Assembly (NCBI RefSeq): GCF_000513275.1
Contig: NZ_CBVJ010000093.1
Span: forward strand, 115,158-179,157
Direction of reading: 5' to 3'
From: Paenibacillus gorillae
Lineage (GTDB): Bacteria; Bacillota; Bacilli; Paenibacillales; Paenibacillaceae
DNA: 64,000 nucleotides
Part shown: positions 42,525-54,872 of the stretch, in pieces
How positions within the stretch are numbered: position 1 is the stretch's first letter
Layout of the letters: the number at the start of each line of letters is the position of its first letter
Notes under the pieces: generated by a model
Told to the model about the DNA's origin: nothing
What the model saw: the letters and a program-made list of their open reading frames with translations, nothing else
The model's database searches: none
Position numbers and translations under genes: made by a program

Positions 42525-44554
42525 TTAGCTCACTTTAATGATTTCTAGGTTGTCTACCGTTAGTTCTCCTTTATTGGAAAAGAAGGTTCTTACTTCTATT
42601 TGATAAGATTTATTGCTATTATCAATTCGCAAGTCAGTTTCCAGAACAGATTGATCAGCCTTCAATATACCGCCGTCAAGCTGAACCCAGTTTACCCCAT
42701 CTGAATAACCTATGTCCCACTTGTTCTCAAAGCTGTTTGTGTTATAATGCAGTTTTATTTTGTATTGGCCCTCCACTAATCTAACATAAGGTCCGAACGT
42801 AAATATTCCTGAAAAATTGTCATCGCTGCTAATCCTTCTTATGCCATCTTCTTTAAGTTCCGCGACACTTGGCAGATCAGCCCCGGGTATACTAATAGAT
42901 TCCCCTGCATTCATTGGCCATCCAGGTAGTTTCGATGCGATATTAAAATCATATACGATGATAGTATAACCTTGATAAGTTAATATTTTTTTAGGTTCAC
43001 CTAACTTATTATTTAATCCATTTAAATTAATTGATTCTTTTTCAGCTTGTTCTAGCAAAATGAAAGTTTCTCCCTGATATGTAGACGGATAATACCATTT
43101 TTCTGAAGAAAGTAGATAATTAGGCTTCATATCCGGTAAGCTAATGCCCGCTACGAAAACTTTATTGTTCGATATAATTGTAGAAACACCTGCATTCCAA
43201 TAAGAGGCATAACCATAAGATAGTTCATTTTCCTCTAGGAACTTTATAAGTCCCTTTTTTGGATGCTCATTTTTTATTAGATGCTTGCTGCTATCGAGAC
43301 TATAAATTGTTTTGATATTTGAATTTATATAAGAAGAAGATAAGATAGGAACAACCAAAGCTGCGATAATACAGATTACGTACCATTTATTAAATTTGTT
43401 GATTTTATCAACAACATAACAAACCGATAATATCACTGCAAAAAACTGAATAATCAATAAATATCTCGCACCAGCTAAATCCTCACTCATAAAGGTTCCA
43501 AAAATACAAATATAAGTTGTTGAAAGTAAGGACATTAAGTAAAAAAGAAGAAATATTTTAGTGCTTTTATTATAAGTACTATATCTACGTATCATTAATA
43601 TTGGAATAATAAAAACAACTGTTATTGCAAAGCATGTTCTATAGACTTGAATTAAGCCATCAAAAGAAGCTAACTGAATTGTGGTATCTGGTAGAGCTGC
43701 GAATAAAACTAGAATTCCTCTGAAATAAAGATCAATATTATGAGTAATTTGTTCAGAATTCGTCAGGTTTGACCCTGCTATTCCTGTAATATAATTTAAT
43801 CCATTTATTAAAAATTTATAAATAACTAGCCCCACGAATGAAGAGGAAACTAATATTGCTAACAAAGCAATATTTTTTTGTTAAAACTAGGTTTTTTAAT
43901 ATTATCCAAAAAGCCATACAAAATAATGGATGCCACTAAAGGTATCGTGAAAATAAAAGCATATCTAAGTCCTGACATATTAAGAATGATTAACATTAAA
44001 CTAAATAAACAAAACAGAATCGCCATTCTAGCCTTAGAATAGACCTTATCATCCAATAATAAAAGACTTATATATAAAGAAACCATTATACATATCGTAA
44101 TATTCGCATATGCGGCTTGTCCAAAATACATATCAATAAACAAATTAGATATTCCCGAAAAAATAATTGCTAAAGAAATGAACGCCGAAACTCTACTGTT
44201 AAATATTTTGAATACTAATTGGTAAGTTACTACTGCAAGTATTAATGTTTGTATTAACACCGCTATAGACCTTGATAATAGTTCATCGTTCACAAAACCA
44301 TTAATAAGTACTATATAGTTATTAATTGCGGTAATCCAAATGTCTTGATAGTAGTACCAGGTATGAGGAAAAAAACTTTTAGTTATTACCTGGTCTTCTG
44401 CTAACAAATTAGCTGTAGCGGAATCGGAATTAAATTGATTAGTAAATCCATAATTAAAAATATAAAAACATATAAAACAAATACTTGCTGCGAATAACAA
44501 AAGTGATACTCTTTCAACAGATATTTTAGACTCCACACTCTTGAAAAATTTCAT
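42525..44554 (-). pseudogene. GT-C-type polytopic membrane glycosyltransferase, frameshifted
   Basis: Large membrane protein with about ten to twelve helices and a soluble C-terminal domain (from about residue 515) that looks like a beta-sandwich. The early loop FNSDSATANLLAED contains the acidic residues expected for a GT-C enzyme using polyprenyl-phosphate sugars. The reading frame breaks at the T7 run 43873-43879 (A7 on the coding strand); one added base gives a continuous ~676-residue protein. The ATG at 44554 follows GGAGG. It is a natural partner of the ArnC-like transferase and SMR flippase in periplasmic-side glycan decoration. Confidence 0.72.
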
Positions 44555-44582
44555 ATAATCCTCCATATACGTATCTGTTCCA

Positions 44583-47100
44583 TCACTTAAAATAGGCTAG
44601 TGTTGCTGAAAGTTTGTGCAGTTCTTCTGTTTCTCTGTTACTTTCTTTTTTCATATAATCAATAATGGTTACTATCATTGATTCCGTTAAATTTAAGGAC
44701 GGTTTTGTAACAATGTAATCAGAATATTGTTGTACTACTTTTCTAATGTCTAATTTTTCTTCTGCATATCTTCTTGCATTATTACCAATTTCACTTATCA
44801 TTTGCGGATGCGTTATTAATGCCTCAAATTTATTATAAATCATGTCAATTTCTATAGACTCAGACATTGCTTCAGGTGACTTTAATTTTATACAACAGTT
44901 ATCTGGCACCTCTGAAAAACTACCCAGATCATTAATCATCGAACATTTTCCTTTTGCTAATATCCTCATTAAACTTCCTGATGTTTCTCCATTGTAAGGA
45001 TATCTTAAGTTCAGACATACATCTGTCGCAGAAATATAGTCCTCAAACTCACTTAATTCTGTATAACCGGTAATTACAACCTTACTATTAAGGTTATTCA
45101 TTTTAATGTACTGCTCTAATTCATCCTTAATACTTTCTGCAGGTTTCCCCACCAAATATAAATCTACATTATCATAAGTAGAAACTATTTTTTTGAAACG
45201 CCTTTAACACTGGCATAATCCTTTTTGTTTCATGGATATGACCAAATGCTGATAAAACAATATTATCTTGATTTATATTTAATTTTGTACGTGCTTCTGC
45301 AATGCTATCGAGTTCTTTAATCTCTGCATACGATTCAATTTTTTTCACATTTCTTTGTATATCTTTTTCTAAAAGCAAACGTTTAGCATAATCACTATGT
45401 ACAATAATTTTATTGGAATAATTCGTTACAATTCCATTACTCGGAATTTCATATAATCTAGGAGGAACTTTCCCAGATTGAAAATCATTAACATAGCGAT
45501 TAACTTGCTCTTTATCATAATCTTCATACAGGTATTTTTTGTATTGTTCAATATTTTCTTTTGTAGAAACCAAGTGAAATAACAATCCATGCAAGTTATA
45601 GTCATGTAAAACCAAAGTCCCAGGGTTTTCTTTTATATAGTCCAGCATATAAGCATGGTACTCGCTATTCCCCATTTGATAAATAATTTCTTGATAATTG
45701 TTCTCTCTAGACTTGAACTTTCCATGATCATAGACTGTAATCGTATCAGCAAGATGACAGTCTGGCTTATAGTTTTTATCAATAAATACATCTATAACGA
45801 AATATTTAGAGAGCTCATTTAAAATATCCACACTATAATCTGATATTCCAGACTTTAATGGAGGTAACGGTGTAAAGAAAGCAATTTTCTTTTTATTTTC
45901 ACTTACTGTTATTACTTCGGTTATTTTTATTGAGTTAATTGAAGTGATTGTACTCTGAGCAACCATATCCCACGTAAACATTTTAACTCTTTCGGTACCC
46001 TTGTGTATAAGATACTCCAAATCAGCTTCTTGCAGTATTTCAACTAATCCTCTTGTCATATCTTTAGTATTAAAAGGATCGACCAACACAGCTGCGCCTT
46101 CAGCTATTTCTCCTAAGCTAGAGTTGTTTGATGTTAAGACAGGTGTACCACACGCCATAGCTTCAACTACAGGCAATCCAAATCCCTCATATTGCGACGG
46201 AAAAGCAACGATATGGGCCAGATTATACAGTTGGATTAAATGATCTAACGGCACAAAATTGGTGAGTATGACTCGCTCTCTAACCTTAAATTTTGCTGCT
46301 TCAACATAATATCTTTCCTCTGACTGTTTACTAAGTTTGCATGCTATAACGAGTTGATACTCATTGATTAATGATTGTGGCATTTTTGCATACGCCTCAA
46401 TTAGTTTAGAAATATTTTTACGATCATCATCTCCGCCGGTACACATTATATACTTCTGTTCGATTCCATACCGGTTTTTAAGTTCTTGTAATTCTAAAGA
46501 AGATATCTCAATCTTTCTATAACATTCATCTGTTCCCGCATATATAACATCAACTTTACTTGAGTGTACATTAAAATGTTTGATGAAATCATCTTTAGCA
46601 TTTTTTGATATGGCTAACAATTTATCCATTCTTTTTAGGTTATTCATCTGTGCCATATATCTTTTATATGTCGTTTTATCGGTAAGATACCTTTCTTTAA
46701 ATACATAAGGGATGATGTCATATAACGTAGCAACAGTTTGTATTTCTGAAAACCACTCTATATCATAAGAAATAAGACTATCAACTGGTGAGGTAAAATA
46801 ATAAACTTGTATATCATTCTCTTGTATAAACTTCTTAACTATACCGCCCAGAATAGAATTAAAAGCAATTTCTTTTCCTAAGAATCCATCACTTCCAAGA
46901 TAAAAATAATGCTCACTAACATTATCTGAGTAATTCAATATATCCTTTAAAGAAGTATCCTCATAAAAATTAATTAAAAAGTATCTGTTTTCCTTATCAA
47001 GCTCAAACATTTTTTTCAAATGACTAGTCGTATAATTACCAATACCTCTATTTTTAGAATCTGGTCCAAGAATAGCAAGGACGTCAATTGCTATATTCAT
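44583..47100 (-). pseudogene. Two-domain family 4 glycosyltransferase, frameshifted
   Basis: Protein with two successive GT4 modules. The first (about residues 1-370) has RGIGNYTTSHLK and the donor-site GFGLPVVEAMACGTPV; the second begins near residue 395 (KKIAFFTPLPPLKSGISDYS) and its C-terminal half lies in another frame with GETSGSLMRILAKGK. One extra base in the T7 run 45188-45194 breaks the frame; removing it gives 838 residues. Tandem GT4 proteins often add several residues of a repeat unit, probably rhamnosyl here. Start ATG 47100 has GGGTGG and is one base after the FkbM gene. Confidence 0.8.
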
Positions 47101-47101
47101 T

Positions 47102-48425
47102 TCAGCCCACCCTATTCTTTGAATATTTCCCATCCAAGAAAATTGAATTTATTCCTGTAAAAGCATATTCTTCATAGCCCTTGCTTTCTAGAAATTGCTT
47201 AATTTCATCATTTTTCGATCTGTGATTTAATTTAATATCGTAGCTGATCATTTCTGTTACGATAAGCAAAGGCCGAGAATTATCATAATTTATAGATTTT
47301 AATACCTCCATATCCTTCCCCTCTATATCAATTGATAATATTGTAGGAGCCTTTCCGAGATAGTTATCTACGATCGTCTCATAGGATACCGTTTCAACAA
47401 CTTTTTTTTCAACAATTTTTAAATCCGGATTTTTTTCAATAAATGCATTTGCCGCATTCAAATCAGGCGTGCTTAAGCCATCGCCATTGAGAACATAGAA
47501 ATCAATTTGTTTACCTGTTTCAACATCTATACAATTATTCAATACAATATCCCTATGTCTATAAAATTGGAGTTCCGGTACTAGATTTACATTAGCTTCA
47601 ACCAACACGCCTTTCGCACCTTTACTGTACATAAAATACGTATTGCTAAGTTCTTTTGCATGATTAGCTCCCAAATCTATATAAGTAACATCTACAAAAG
47701 AGATTCCAAGTACATGCAAAATATATGCTAATATACTATCTTCACCCGATTGAGCATATGATGTCTTTTCAAAGAAATTATCCGGTACATTCCCAAACAA
47801 CTGAAGTGCCTCTATTTTTTTTATAAATCTCGTAGTAAGCTCACTTTGTTCTTCGTAAATATAATGTCTCTTTTTTACATTTTCAAAATCTTGTTTGTGC
47901 TGTTTAAGTTCTATACTCATTATATTCTGCTGTTCTTGCGCTTGGTTTAAGCTGGCTATTGCTCGTTCTAGCTTTTCACTTAATTCAGTACTCTGTTTTT
48001 TATGCCATTCAATTTCTTGGACAGCAGTCGTATACAATTGCTCCAATTGTATATTGTTATTTGAAATACCTCTTACTAATTCTGTGATACGTCCAACAGC
48101 AGGCACTACAGCGTTATTAAAATCCGTTTGCTGATGGGTAATTGGCTCGATATACCACTTCAACAGTTTTCTCACTAACTTTTTTTAAAAAAACAATTAT
48201 AGGACCTATTACTTTTCTATTAGAATGCAAATATCTATATGCAAAGTTTTCTCTTGTTTGAAGCAGCGTATTTAAATGTCCATCTATTTCTGCAAAATAT
48301 TGTTGAGAAGCATTGAGAAGAACTTGATTTTGCTGTACCTCTACTGTAGTATTCTCATAGCCTAGACCATTTTTTAATTTATTAAAAATAACTTCCTGCT
48401 CAATACTTTGAAATCGCCTGCTCAA
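47102..48425 (-). pseudogene. FkbM-family methyltransferase with N-terminal coiled coil, frameshifted
   Basis: The N-terminal ~100 residues are in one frame, and the rest in another: a coiled coil (about residues 130-215) followed by an FkbM SAM-methyltransferase domain with YIDLGANHAKELSNT, VEANVNLVPELQFYR, and a LSIDIEGKDMEVLKS metal-site region. One extra base in the adjacent T7/A7 runs (48180-48193) breaks the frame. TTG at 48425 with AAGGAG is the likely start; restored length ~440. Coupled to wzt, it may add an O-methyl cap that ends chains, as in some rhamnan S-layer glycans. Confidence 0.75.
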
Positions 48426-48446
48426 TTTCACACTCTCCTTCACACT

Positions 48447-49736
48447 CTATCCAATATCCCAGCTATGATCTATAGACAGGACACCCACCGCTTTATCATT
48501 AGACACGACCGTGAAATCCATATAATATTTTATAAAATCTAACGCCAGATGCTCACCATTAACAATAGCAACATTTAGCTTATAACTACCTGTAAGAAGA
48601 TTGCATTGATTAACTTTAAACTTAACTGTGCCCGTGTCTTTTATAGATTGCAGCTTTAATTTCCCAATCTGTGTGTTATTCCCGTAAACCAGCATTTTAT
48701 CAGCTGTATAAAATCCAATGCCAAATATATATTCTTTCTGAGAATGAAGAACCTTATAATCAATTTCAATGACCATGGATTGTCCTGCGGAAATAACGTT
48801 CGTATTTTCTCCTTGGCTATTCAATATTCTTGCTTCAGTAATTATGACTTCTTTCGAGCCCCATCTACTTTCATCTGAGAATTGCGGAATTTCTTCTTGC
48901 TGCTCAGGCAGCTCGGATAACTCAGTTTCGTTCACTGATTCTACAGGAGGCTTATTGTTTACATCCTCCAAGTACTCTTGTTGGCGTTGCTCTACAAATT
49001 TTTTATTCATATGCTGCGTATACAAGTTTACAACTCGATCAGGTTCTCCTTGCTCTACAATAGATCCTTCACTTAGCCACACAACTTTATCGCTAATTTT
49101 TTCAATTGTCCCTAGATCATGAGCCACAATAACTATAGTTGCTCCGCTATTCTTAAAACCTTCAATCTTATCAAAGCATTTCTTCTGAAAATTGGCATCC
49201 CCAACAGATAAAATCTCATCAATTAATAAAATCTCAGGATTTACATTAATGGCTACCGAGAATGCCAAACGCATATACATTCCTGAAGAATACGTTCTTA
49301 CTGGATTTTCAATGAAATCTCCTAATTCAGAAAATCGAATAATTTCATCTAATTTCCCATCAATCTCTTTCCTTGATAATCCCGATATGGATGCATTAAT
49401 ATAAATATTCTCTCTGCCAGTGAAATCTGGATGGAAACCAGCCCCTAACTCAATAAGGCTTGAAATTCTTCCATTAACCTCAATCTCTCCTGTGTCAGGA
49501 TACAATATTTTAGTAATAAGCTTTAACAACGTACTTTTTCCGCATCCATTATGTCCAATCAATCCAACTGTCTCACCTTTTTTTATATCCAGACTAACGT
49601 TATTAAGCGCATAAAAATTGCTATACTCATTGCTTCTCAATTTCAATAATTTTTCTTTCATTGTTAATGGCTTATCACGATAGATTTTAAACGTTTTACT
49701 AACGTTTTTTATAGAGATAACCGTTTGATCGCTCAT
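48447..49736 (-). CDS. wzt: Polysaccharide ABC exporter ATPase with carbohydrate-binding domain (Wzt)
   Basis: ATPase of 429 residues. The nucleotide-binding domain (about 1-245) has GHNGCGKST, YSSGMYMRLAFS and LLIDEILSVGDANFQKKC. A charged linker (about 250-300) leads to a C-terminal beta-sandwich of about 130 residues, the Wzt-type module that recognises the modified non-reducing end of the chain. The ATG at 49736 follows GGAGG and abuts the permease stop. The C-terminal module implies that the exported glycan carries a terminal modification. Confidence 0.92.
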   Translation of the reverse strand: MSDQTVISIKNVSKTFKIYRDKPLTMKEKLLKLRSNEYSNFYALNNVSLDIKKGETVGLIGHNGCGKSTLLKLITKILYPDTGEIEVNGRISSLIELGAGFHPDFTGRENIYINASISGLSRKEIDGKLDEIIRFSELGDFIENPVRTYSSGMYMRLAFSVAINVNPEILLIDEILSVGDANFQKKCFDKIEGFKNSGATIVIVAHDLGTIEKISDKVVWLSEGSIVEQGEPDRVVNLYTQHMNKKFVEQRQQEYLEDVNNKPPVESVNETELSELPEQQEEIPQFSDESRWGSKEVIITEARILNSQGENTNVISAGQSMVIEIDYKVLHSQKEYIFGIGFYTADKMLVYGNNTQIGKLKLQSIKDTGTVKFKVNQCNLLTGSYKLNVAIVNGEHLALDFIKYYMDFTVVSNDKAVGVLSIDHSWDIG

Positions 49737-49737
49737 T

Positions 49738-50514
49738 TTACAAATCCTCCGCGAAAGTCTTTTCGCTTTTTCTAAAGATAAATATACCAACTATTAATAA
49801 TACGATCCCTATTAAAAGTGAATATAATAATGCACTCCAATCAGGTTGAACTCCATTTAGCAGCACATTTCTAAATGAGTTTATAATGGGAACCATTGGA
49901 TTTAAGCTTATGATGGAAGCAATTCTTTCCGGGAATATGGTGATTGGAAAAACAATAGGGGTTAAATAGAACCATACAAAAGTAACTACTCCGACAATAT
50001 GCTCTAGGTCTCTAAATTTAACATATAGAGCGGATAATATTACTGACAGTCCTAATATAAATATAAATTCAATCAGTAAAACGACAGGAAGCCATAAGAC
50101 ATTAAATGTCAAATGAACACCTGTCAGAAGGAGCGCAGCAAATGTAATAACTAGACCATATATATAATTCATTAAATTCGTACCGACTACAGAAATAGGA
50201 AGAATAAGTCTTGGAAAGTAAACTTTTTTTACTAGGTTCGCTCCTCCAACAATACTTGTTGTAGCGCCTTGTACAGAGGTAGTAAAAAATATCCAGGGTA
50301 ATAGAGCAACGAAGAGGAACATCGCATAATTTTCTTGTTCAATTCTTAATAAATAGGGAAAAACAATAGAATAAACTAATAGCTGTAGCAATGGATTTAT
50401 AAATGTCCATAAAAAACCAAGAAATGATCCTTTATATCGAGAGCGTAAATCTCTGCGTACGATACTGACCAACATTTGTCTAAAATTAAAAAGCTCCTTA
50501 AAGTAGTTCAGCAT
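49738..50514 (-). CDS. wzm: Polysaccharide ABC exporter permease (Wzm)
   Basis: ABC-2 permease of 258 residues with about six helices. It has the amphipathic start LFNFRQMLVSIVRRDLRSRYKGSFLG... typical of TagG/Wzm, and the LNPMVPIINSFRNVLL segment before the last helices. It exports lipid-linked glycan with Wzt. I start at the ATG at 50514 (GGTGG upstream); a longer frame to 50583 overlaps rmd. The pair defines an ABC-dependent rather than Wzy-dependent export route. Confidence 0.92.
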   Translation of the reverse strand: MLNYFKELFNFRQMLVSIVRRDLRSRYKGSFLGFLWTFINPLLQLLVYSIVFPYLLRIEQENYAMFLFVALLPWIFFTTSVQGATTSIVGGANLVKKVYFPRLILPISVVGTNLMNYIYGLVITFAALLLTGVHLTFNVLWLPVVLLIEFIFILGLSVILSALYVKFRDLEHIVGVVTFVWFYLTPIVFPITIFPERIASIISLNPMVPIINSFRNVLLNGVQPDWSALLYSLLIGIVLLIVGIFIFRKSEKTFAEDL

Positions 50515-50548
50515 ATTACTTTTAAACCACCGTTCATAATAATCTATA

Positions 50549-51484
50549 TTACGTCGATTTTTTCCAATATTGATATATATCATAGAGGCTTTTTTCTAAT
50601 GGAATAGCAGGTGTCCAACCTGTAGCCTGATTAATCTTCTTGTTAGAACCGTAGTATTCTGGAACATCACTAGGCCTCATTTTATTTTCATCGATAATTA
50701 CCTCAATGGTCGTGGAGGAAAATAATATTAATTGATCAAGAATACTTCTAATTGAGACACATAAACCAGAGCATACATTATATACTTGCCCTGAAACTCC
50801 TTGTTCAAATAAGAGTCGATAACCCTCAACAATATCTCGCACATCAGTGAAATCTCGTTTGCTAGTTAAATTCCCAACATAGATAACAGGGTCTGCCTTA
50901 CCATGTTCTATTTCAACAATTTGTTTCGCAAAATCGCTCGTTACGAATCCTAACATTTGTCCTGGGCCTATATGATTAAATGCTCGGGCATGAATAATCT
51001 GAAGTCCATATTGTTTACTATAATGTTGCGCTAATCTACTTACAGAAGCCTTTGAGAGACCATACGGATTTAATGGATTAGTATTATTCTCTTCGATAAT
51101 CGGCAATTTAGTTACCAGTCCATACTCTTCTGATGAACCAATTGAAATCACTTTAACAAGGTCACTTACAGTAGACTTTCTAATAGCCTCAAATAACCCG
51201 ATAGTATCCATTAGATTAGATTGGAATGTCTCCTCAATATTGTCCCATGAATATTTCACAGAGCTTTGACCCGACAAATGAAAGATCACATCAGGCCTAA
51301 TATCCTCTAATACTCTTTGAACCCTATCCTGCTGTGAAAAATCAATATCTATTATATTTACACTAGTAATGAGGGGAGGCGGACACTTACGTGTCCCGCC
51401 CCATACTTCGTACCCATTATTTATTAAGTTTTGTGCTAAATACCGCCCTACAAAACCACTTATTCCTGTTATTAGAGCTCTCAT
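50549..51484 (-). CDS. rmd: GDP-4-dehydro-6-deoxy-D-mannose reductase
   Basis: Extended SDR of 311 residues. ITGISGFVGRYLA is the cofactor motif; SIGSSEEYG and YGLSKASVSRLA give the catalytic Ser and YxxxK; RAFNHIGPGQ is the family signature. It reduces the Gmd product to GDP-D-rhamnose. It lies 11 bases downstream of gmd. Confidence 0.92.
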   Translation of the reverse strand: MRALITGISGFVGRYLAQNLINNGYEVWGGTRKCPPPLITSVNIIDIDFSQQDRVQRVLEDIRPDVIFHLSGQSSVKYSWDNIEETFQSNLMDTIGLFEAIRKSTVSDLVKVISIGSSEEYGLVTKLPIIEENNTNPLNPYGLSKASVSRLAQHYSKQYGLQIIHARAFNHIGPGQMLGFVTSDFAKQIVEIEHGKADPVIYVGNLTSKRDFTDVRDIVEGYRLLFEQGVSGQVYNVCSGLCVSIRSILDQLILFSSTTIEVIIDENKMRPSDVPEYYGSNKKINQATGWTPAIPLEKSLYDIYQYWKKST

Positions 51485-51495
51485 TCATATGCTCC

Positions 51496-52497
<1,002 letters not shown>

Positions 52498-52501
52498 TTA
52501 T

Positions 52502-53578
52502 TTAAAGATACTGTTCAAGTTTTTGCATTCTTAATTCCTTGAGCAGAAGTTTTACTTCCTGAGCCTTATCTTTCGTGCAAATGAGCGTCACATCTTCGGT
52601 ATCTACTATAATGAGATCCTCGATCCCTAATGTAGCAATTAACTTGCCGTTGCTTTCAATAATACATCGTTTAGTATCGAGATTAAGTATATTGCCCTTA
52701 ATCACATTACCGTTATCATCCAGTTGATCAATTCTTTCTAATGCCGTCCAACTGCCCACATCATCCCATCCAAATAAACATGGAATCACATAAATGTTTG
52801 ATGCTTTTTCCATAATCCCATAATCAATAGATTGATCAGGCATTTTTATAAATTCCTCTGCGATGATCTTATCCTGATCCGGCTTTCCTAATGCATATTT
52901 CATAGTCTCTAACACATCATGCATATCGGGCATTAACTCTTGTATGAATTTTCGAATAACAGATGTTTTCCATACAAAGATGCCACTGTTCCAGTAGAAA
53001 TTACCGGCAGCTAAATAGGATTGTGCAACTTCATAATTTGGTTTTTCTACGAATTTATTCACCTGATATACTTTGACATCATTAACGAGTTGCTCCACAC
53101 CCATACTTTCTATGTATCCGTAGCCGGTTTCTGGATAGGTTGGCTCAATACCAAGAGTAACTAAATTTTCATTAGAGTTAGCGATTTCTGACGCTGTCTT
53201 TAAAATATTAATAAATCCTTCTTCGTTTTCTATAATATGATCTGAAGGAATTACAATCATCGTACTATCCTTATATCTCTCTTCAATTATAATAGAGGCT
53301 AGTCCAATACAAGGGGCTGTATTGCGTCCAATTGGCTCAATAATAATATTTTCTATCGGCAAGTGAGGAATTTGGGCTTTAAGCAATTCAGCATACAATT
53401 CATTAGTAACGATAAAGATTTGACTAATATCAATTAATAATTCAAGTCTCTCTATCGATTGTTGAATCATTGATTTGTTGCCAGATATATTTAAAAATTG
53501 TTTGGGTAAATTGGTTCGACTCTTCGGCCAGAACCGTTCACCCTTCCCCCCAGCCATAATTACACAAGTTAGTGTCAT
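52502..53578 (-). CDS. manC: Mannose-1-phosphate guanylyltransferase
   Basis: Nucleotidyltransferase of 358 residues making GDP-mannose. VIMAGGKGERFWPKSR is the signature, VIPSDHIIENE the metal-binding motif, and FVEKPNYEVAQSYL the sugar-site motif. It is the short form without a fused phosphomannose isomerase. The ATG at 53578 follows GGAGG and lies two bases beyond the stop of the preceding gene. Confidence 0.94.
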   Translation of the reverse strand: MTLTCVIMAGGKGERFWPKSRTNLPKQFLNISGNKSMIQQSIERLELLIDISQIFIVTNELYAELLKAQIPHLPIENIIIEPIGRNTAPCIGLASIIIEERYKDSTMIVIPSDHIIENEEGFINILKTASEIANSNENLVTLGIEPTYPETGYGYIESMGVEQLVNDVKVYQVNKFVEKPNYEVAQSYLAAGNFYWNSGIFVWKTSVIRKFIQELMPDMHDVLETMKYALGKPDQDKIIAEEFIKMPDQSIDYGIMEKASNIYVIPCLFGWDDVGSWTALERIDQLDDNGNVIKGNILNLDTKRCIIESNGKLIATLGIEDLIIVDTEDVTLICTKDKAQEVKLLLKELRMQKLEQYL

Positions 53579-53579
53579 T

Positions 53580-54872
53580 TCAACCTCCATTATTCCATTC
53601 TTTGATATACTCCAAGCGTTTTTTTATTAATTCACCAACTCGCTTTGGTGAATAATCGGTTTGGATGGTAATTTTCCCGTTATGTGAAATAAGATTACGA
53701 TACTCAATATCATCAACGATTCGCTTCATGTACGAAGCAGCATGCTCTGTATCCGGCTCTGCCCAAAATTGATAACTTTCATATGGGCCGTAAGTTTCAC
53801 CAAGCTGCACAAGATTATAATCTACCAAACAAGAGTTACTGCTATTCATAAAGTCGATGTTAGATGACCAATTGGTTCCAATAACCGGCTTGCCGAGATA
53901 CATCGCTTCAGCGAGCCCCAAACCGAATCCTTCACTTCGATGCAACGAAATATAGCAATCCGTGATATGAAGCAGAGCATTAGTGTCATTTCTAGATAAG
54001 ACATCTTTTATTATATAAATGTTGCTGTAATCACCAACAAGCTGATTTAGTTCCTTTAGTTCCTTAGTATCGCTACTGTTTACTTTAATCACCAAGCCAA
54101 TTGAATCATCGTTTCCCTTAAAAGCCTCTTTAAACGCTCGGACAGAAGCTTGGGGATTTTTACGCTGATGATAACTCTTAACATCATACATAGTTAAAAA
54201 TAGAAATACATTTTCAGGCAATTTGAAATAATCTCTATTTCTCATTTCTGCAACTTTCACTTCAATACTATGTGGGATACGAATAACCGGAACGGGACTT
54301 TTCATCGCAATTGCTTCTGCGACAAATGTAGACGGTGCCCAGATTTCCTGGACAAGTCCGAAGCTATCCCGCCAACGATCTGGAAAATCAGGCAACTCCC
54401 AGTGCCAATAACCTATATTATAACGAGTTTTAAATAGTTCACTGCTGTATTGAGAATATATCTCTATCATTTGCTCTGCATTTAGATGAAATATATTAAT
54501 TTTGTATTCAGGAGAATCAATCTCTTTATGAGCCCAGCTCATATCTGACATACGCGAGCTATTCGTACCCGTATAATTTATAATTCCAAAAGAAAGCTCT
54601 CCCGCTGTTAGTGATTTGGCCGCGATACGACATGACTCGCCTATTCCCATCTCTGCTCTTGCATAACCGATTAAATTCACACCAAGTTCACCGGATAAAT
54701 CCAATCGACTGATCAACTCTCTCTGCTCGATTGGAAAAGCCGTTTTAAGTAAATTTCGTTTTACTCGCTGCATCGTTTGCGGAGGAACAAAGGGAGCTAC
54801 TAGTTTCTTAGACCGAACAGCTAACTTATACAATAATTTTAAGAGATTTTGTTTAATATAGGACACCACCAT
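53580..54872 (-). CDS. Family 4 glycosyltransferase
   Basis: GT-B transferase of 430 residues, first gene of the minus-strand locus. The donor site is HRSEGFGLGLAEAMYLGKPVIG near residue 315, the GT4 signature E-x7-E pattern. The N-terminal domain has GYARAEMGIGESCR near residue 77. A basic amphipathic N-terminus may dock on the membrane. Donor is unknown; GDP-rhamnose or GDP-mannose is suggested by the adjacent manC-gmd-rmd genes. Confidence 0.86.
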   Translation of the reverse strand: MVVSYIKQNLLKLLYKLAVRSKKLVAPFVPPQTMQRVKRNLLKTAFPIEQRELISRLDLSGELGVNLIGYARAEMGIGESCRIAAKSLTAGELSFGIINYTGTNSSRMSDMSWAHKEIDSPEYKINIFHLNAEQMIEIYSQYSSELFKTRYNIGYWHWELPDFPDRWRDSFGLVQEIWAPSTFVAEAIAMKSPVPVIRIPHSIEVKVAEMRNRDYFKLPENVFLFLTMYDVKSYHQRKNPQASVRAFKEAFKGNDDSIGLVIKVNSSDTKELKELNQLVGDYSNIYIIKDVLSRNDTNALLHITDCYISLHRSEGFGLGLAEAMYLGKPVIGTNWSSNIDFMNSSNSCLVDYNLVQLGETYGPYESYQFWAEPDTEHAASYMKRIVDDIEYRNLISHNGKITIQTDYSPKRVGELIKKRLEYIKEWNNGG

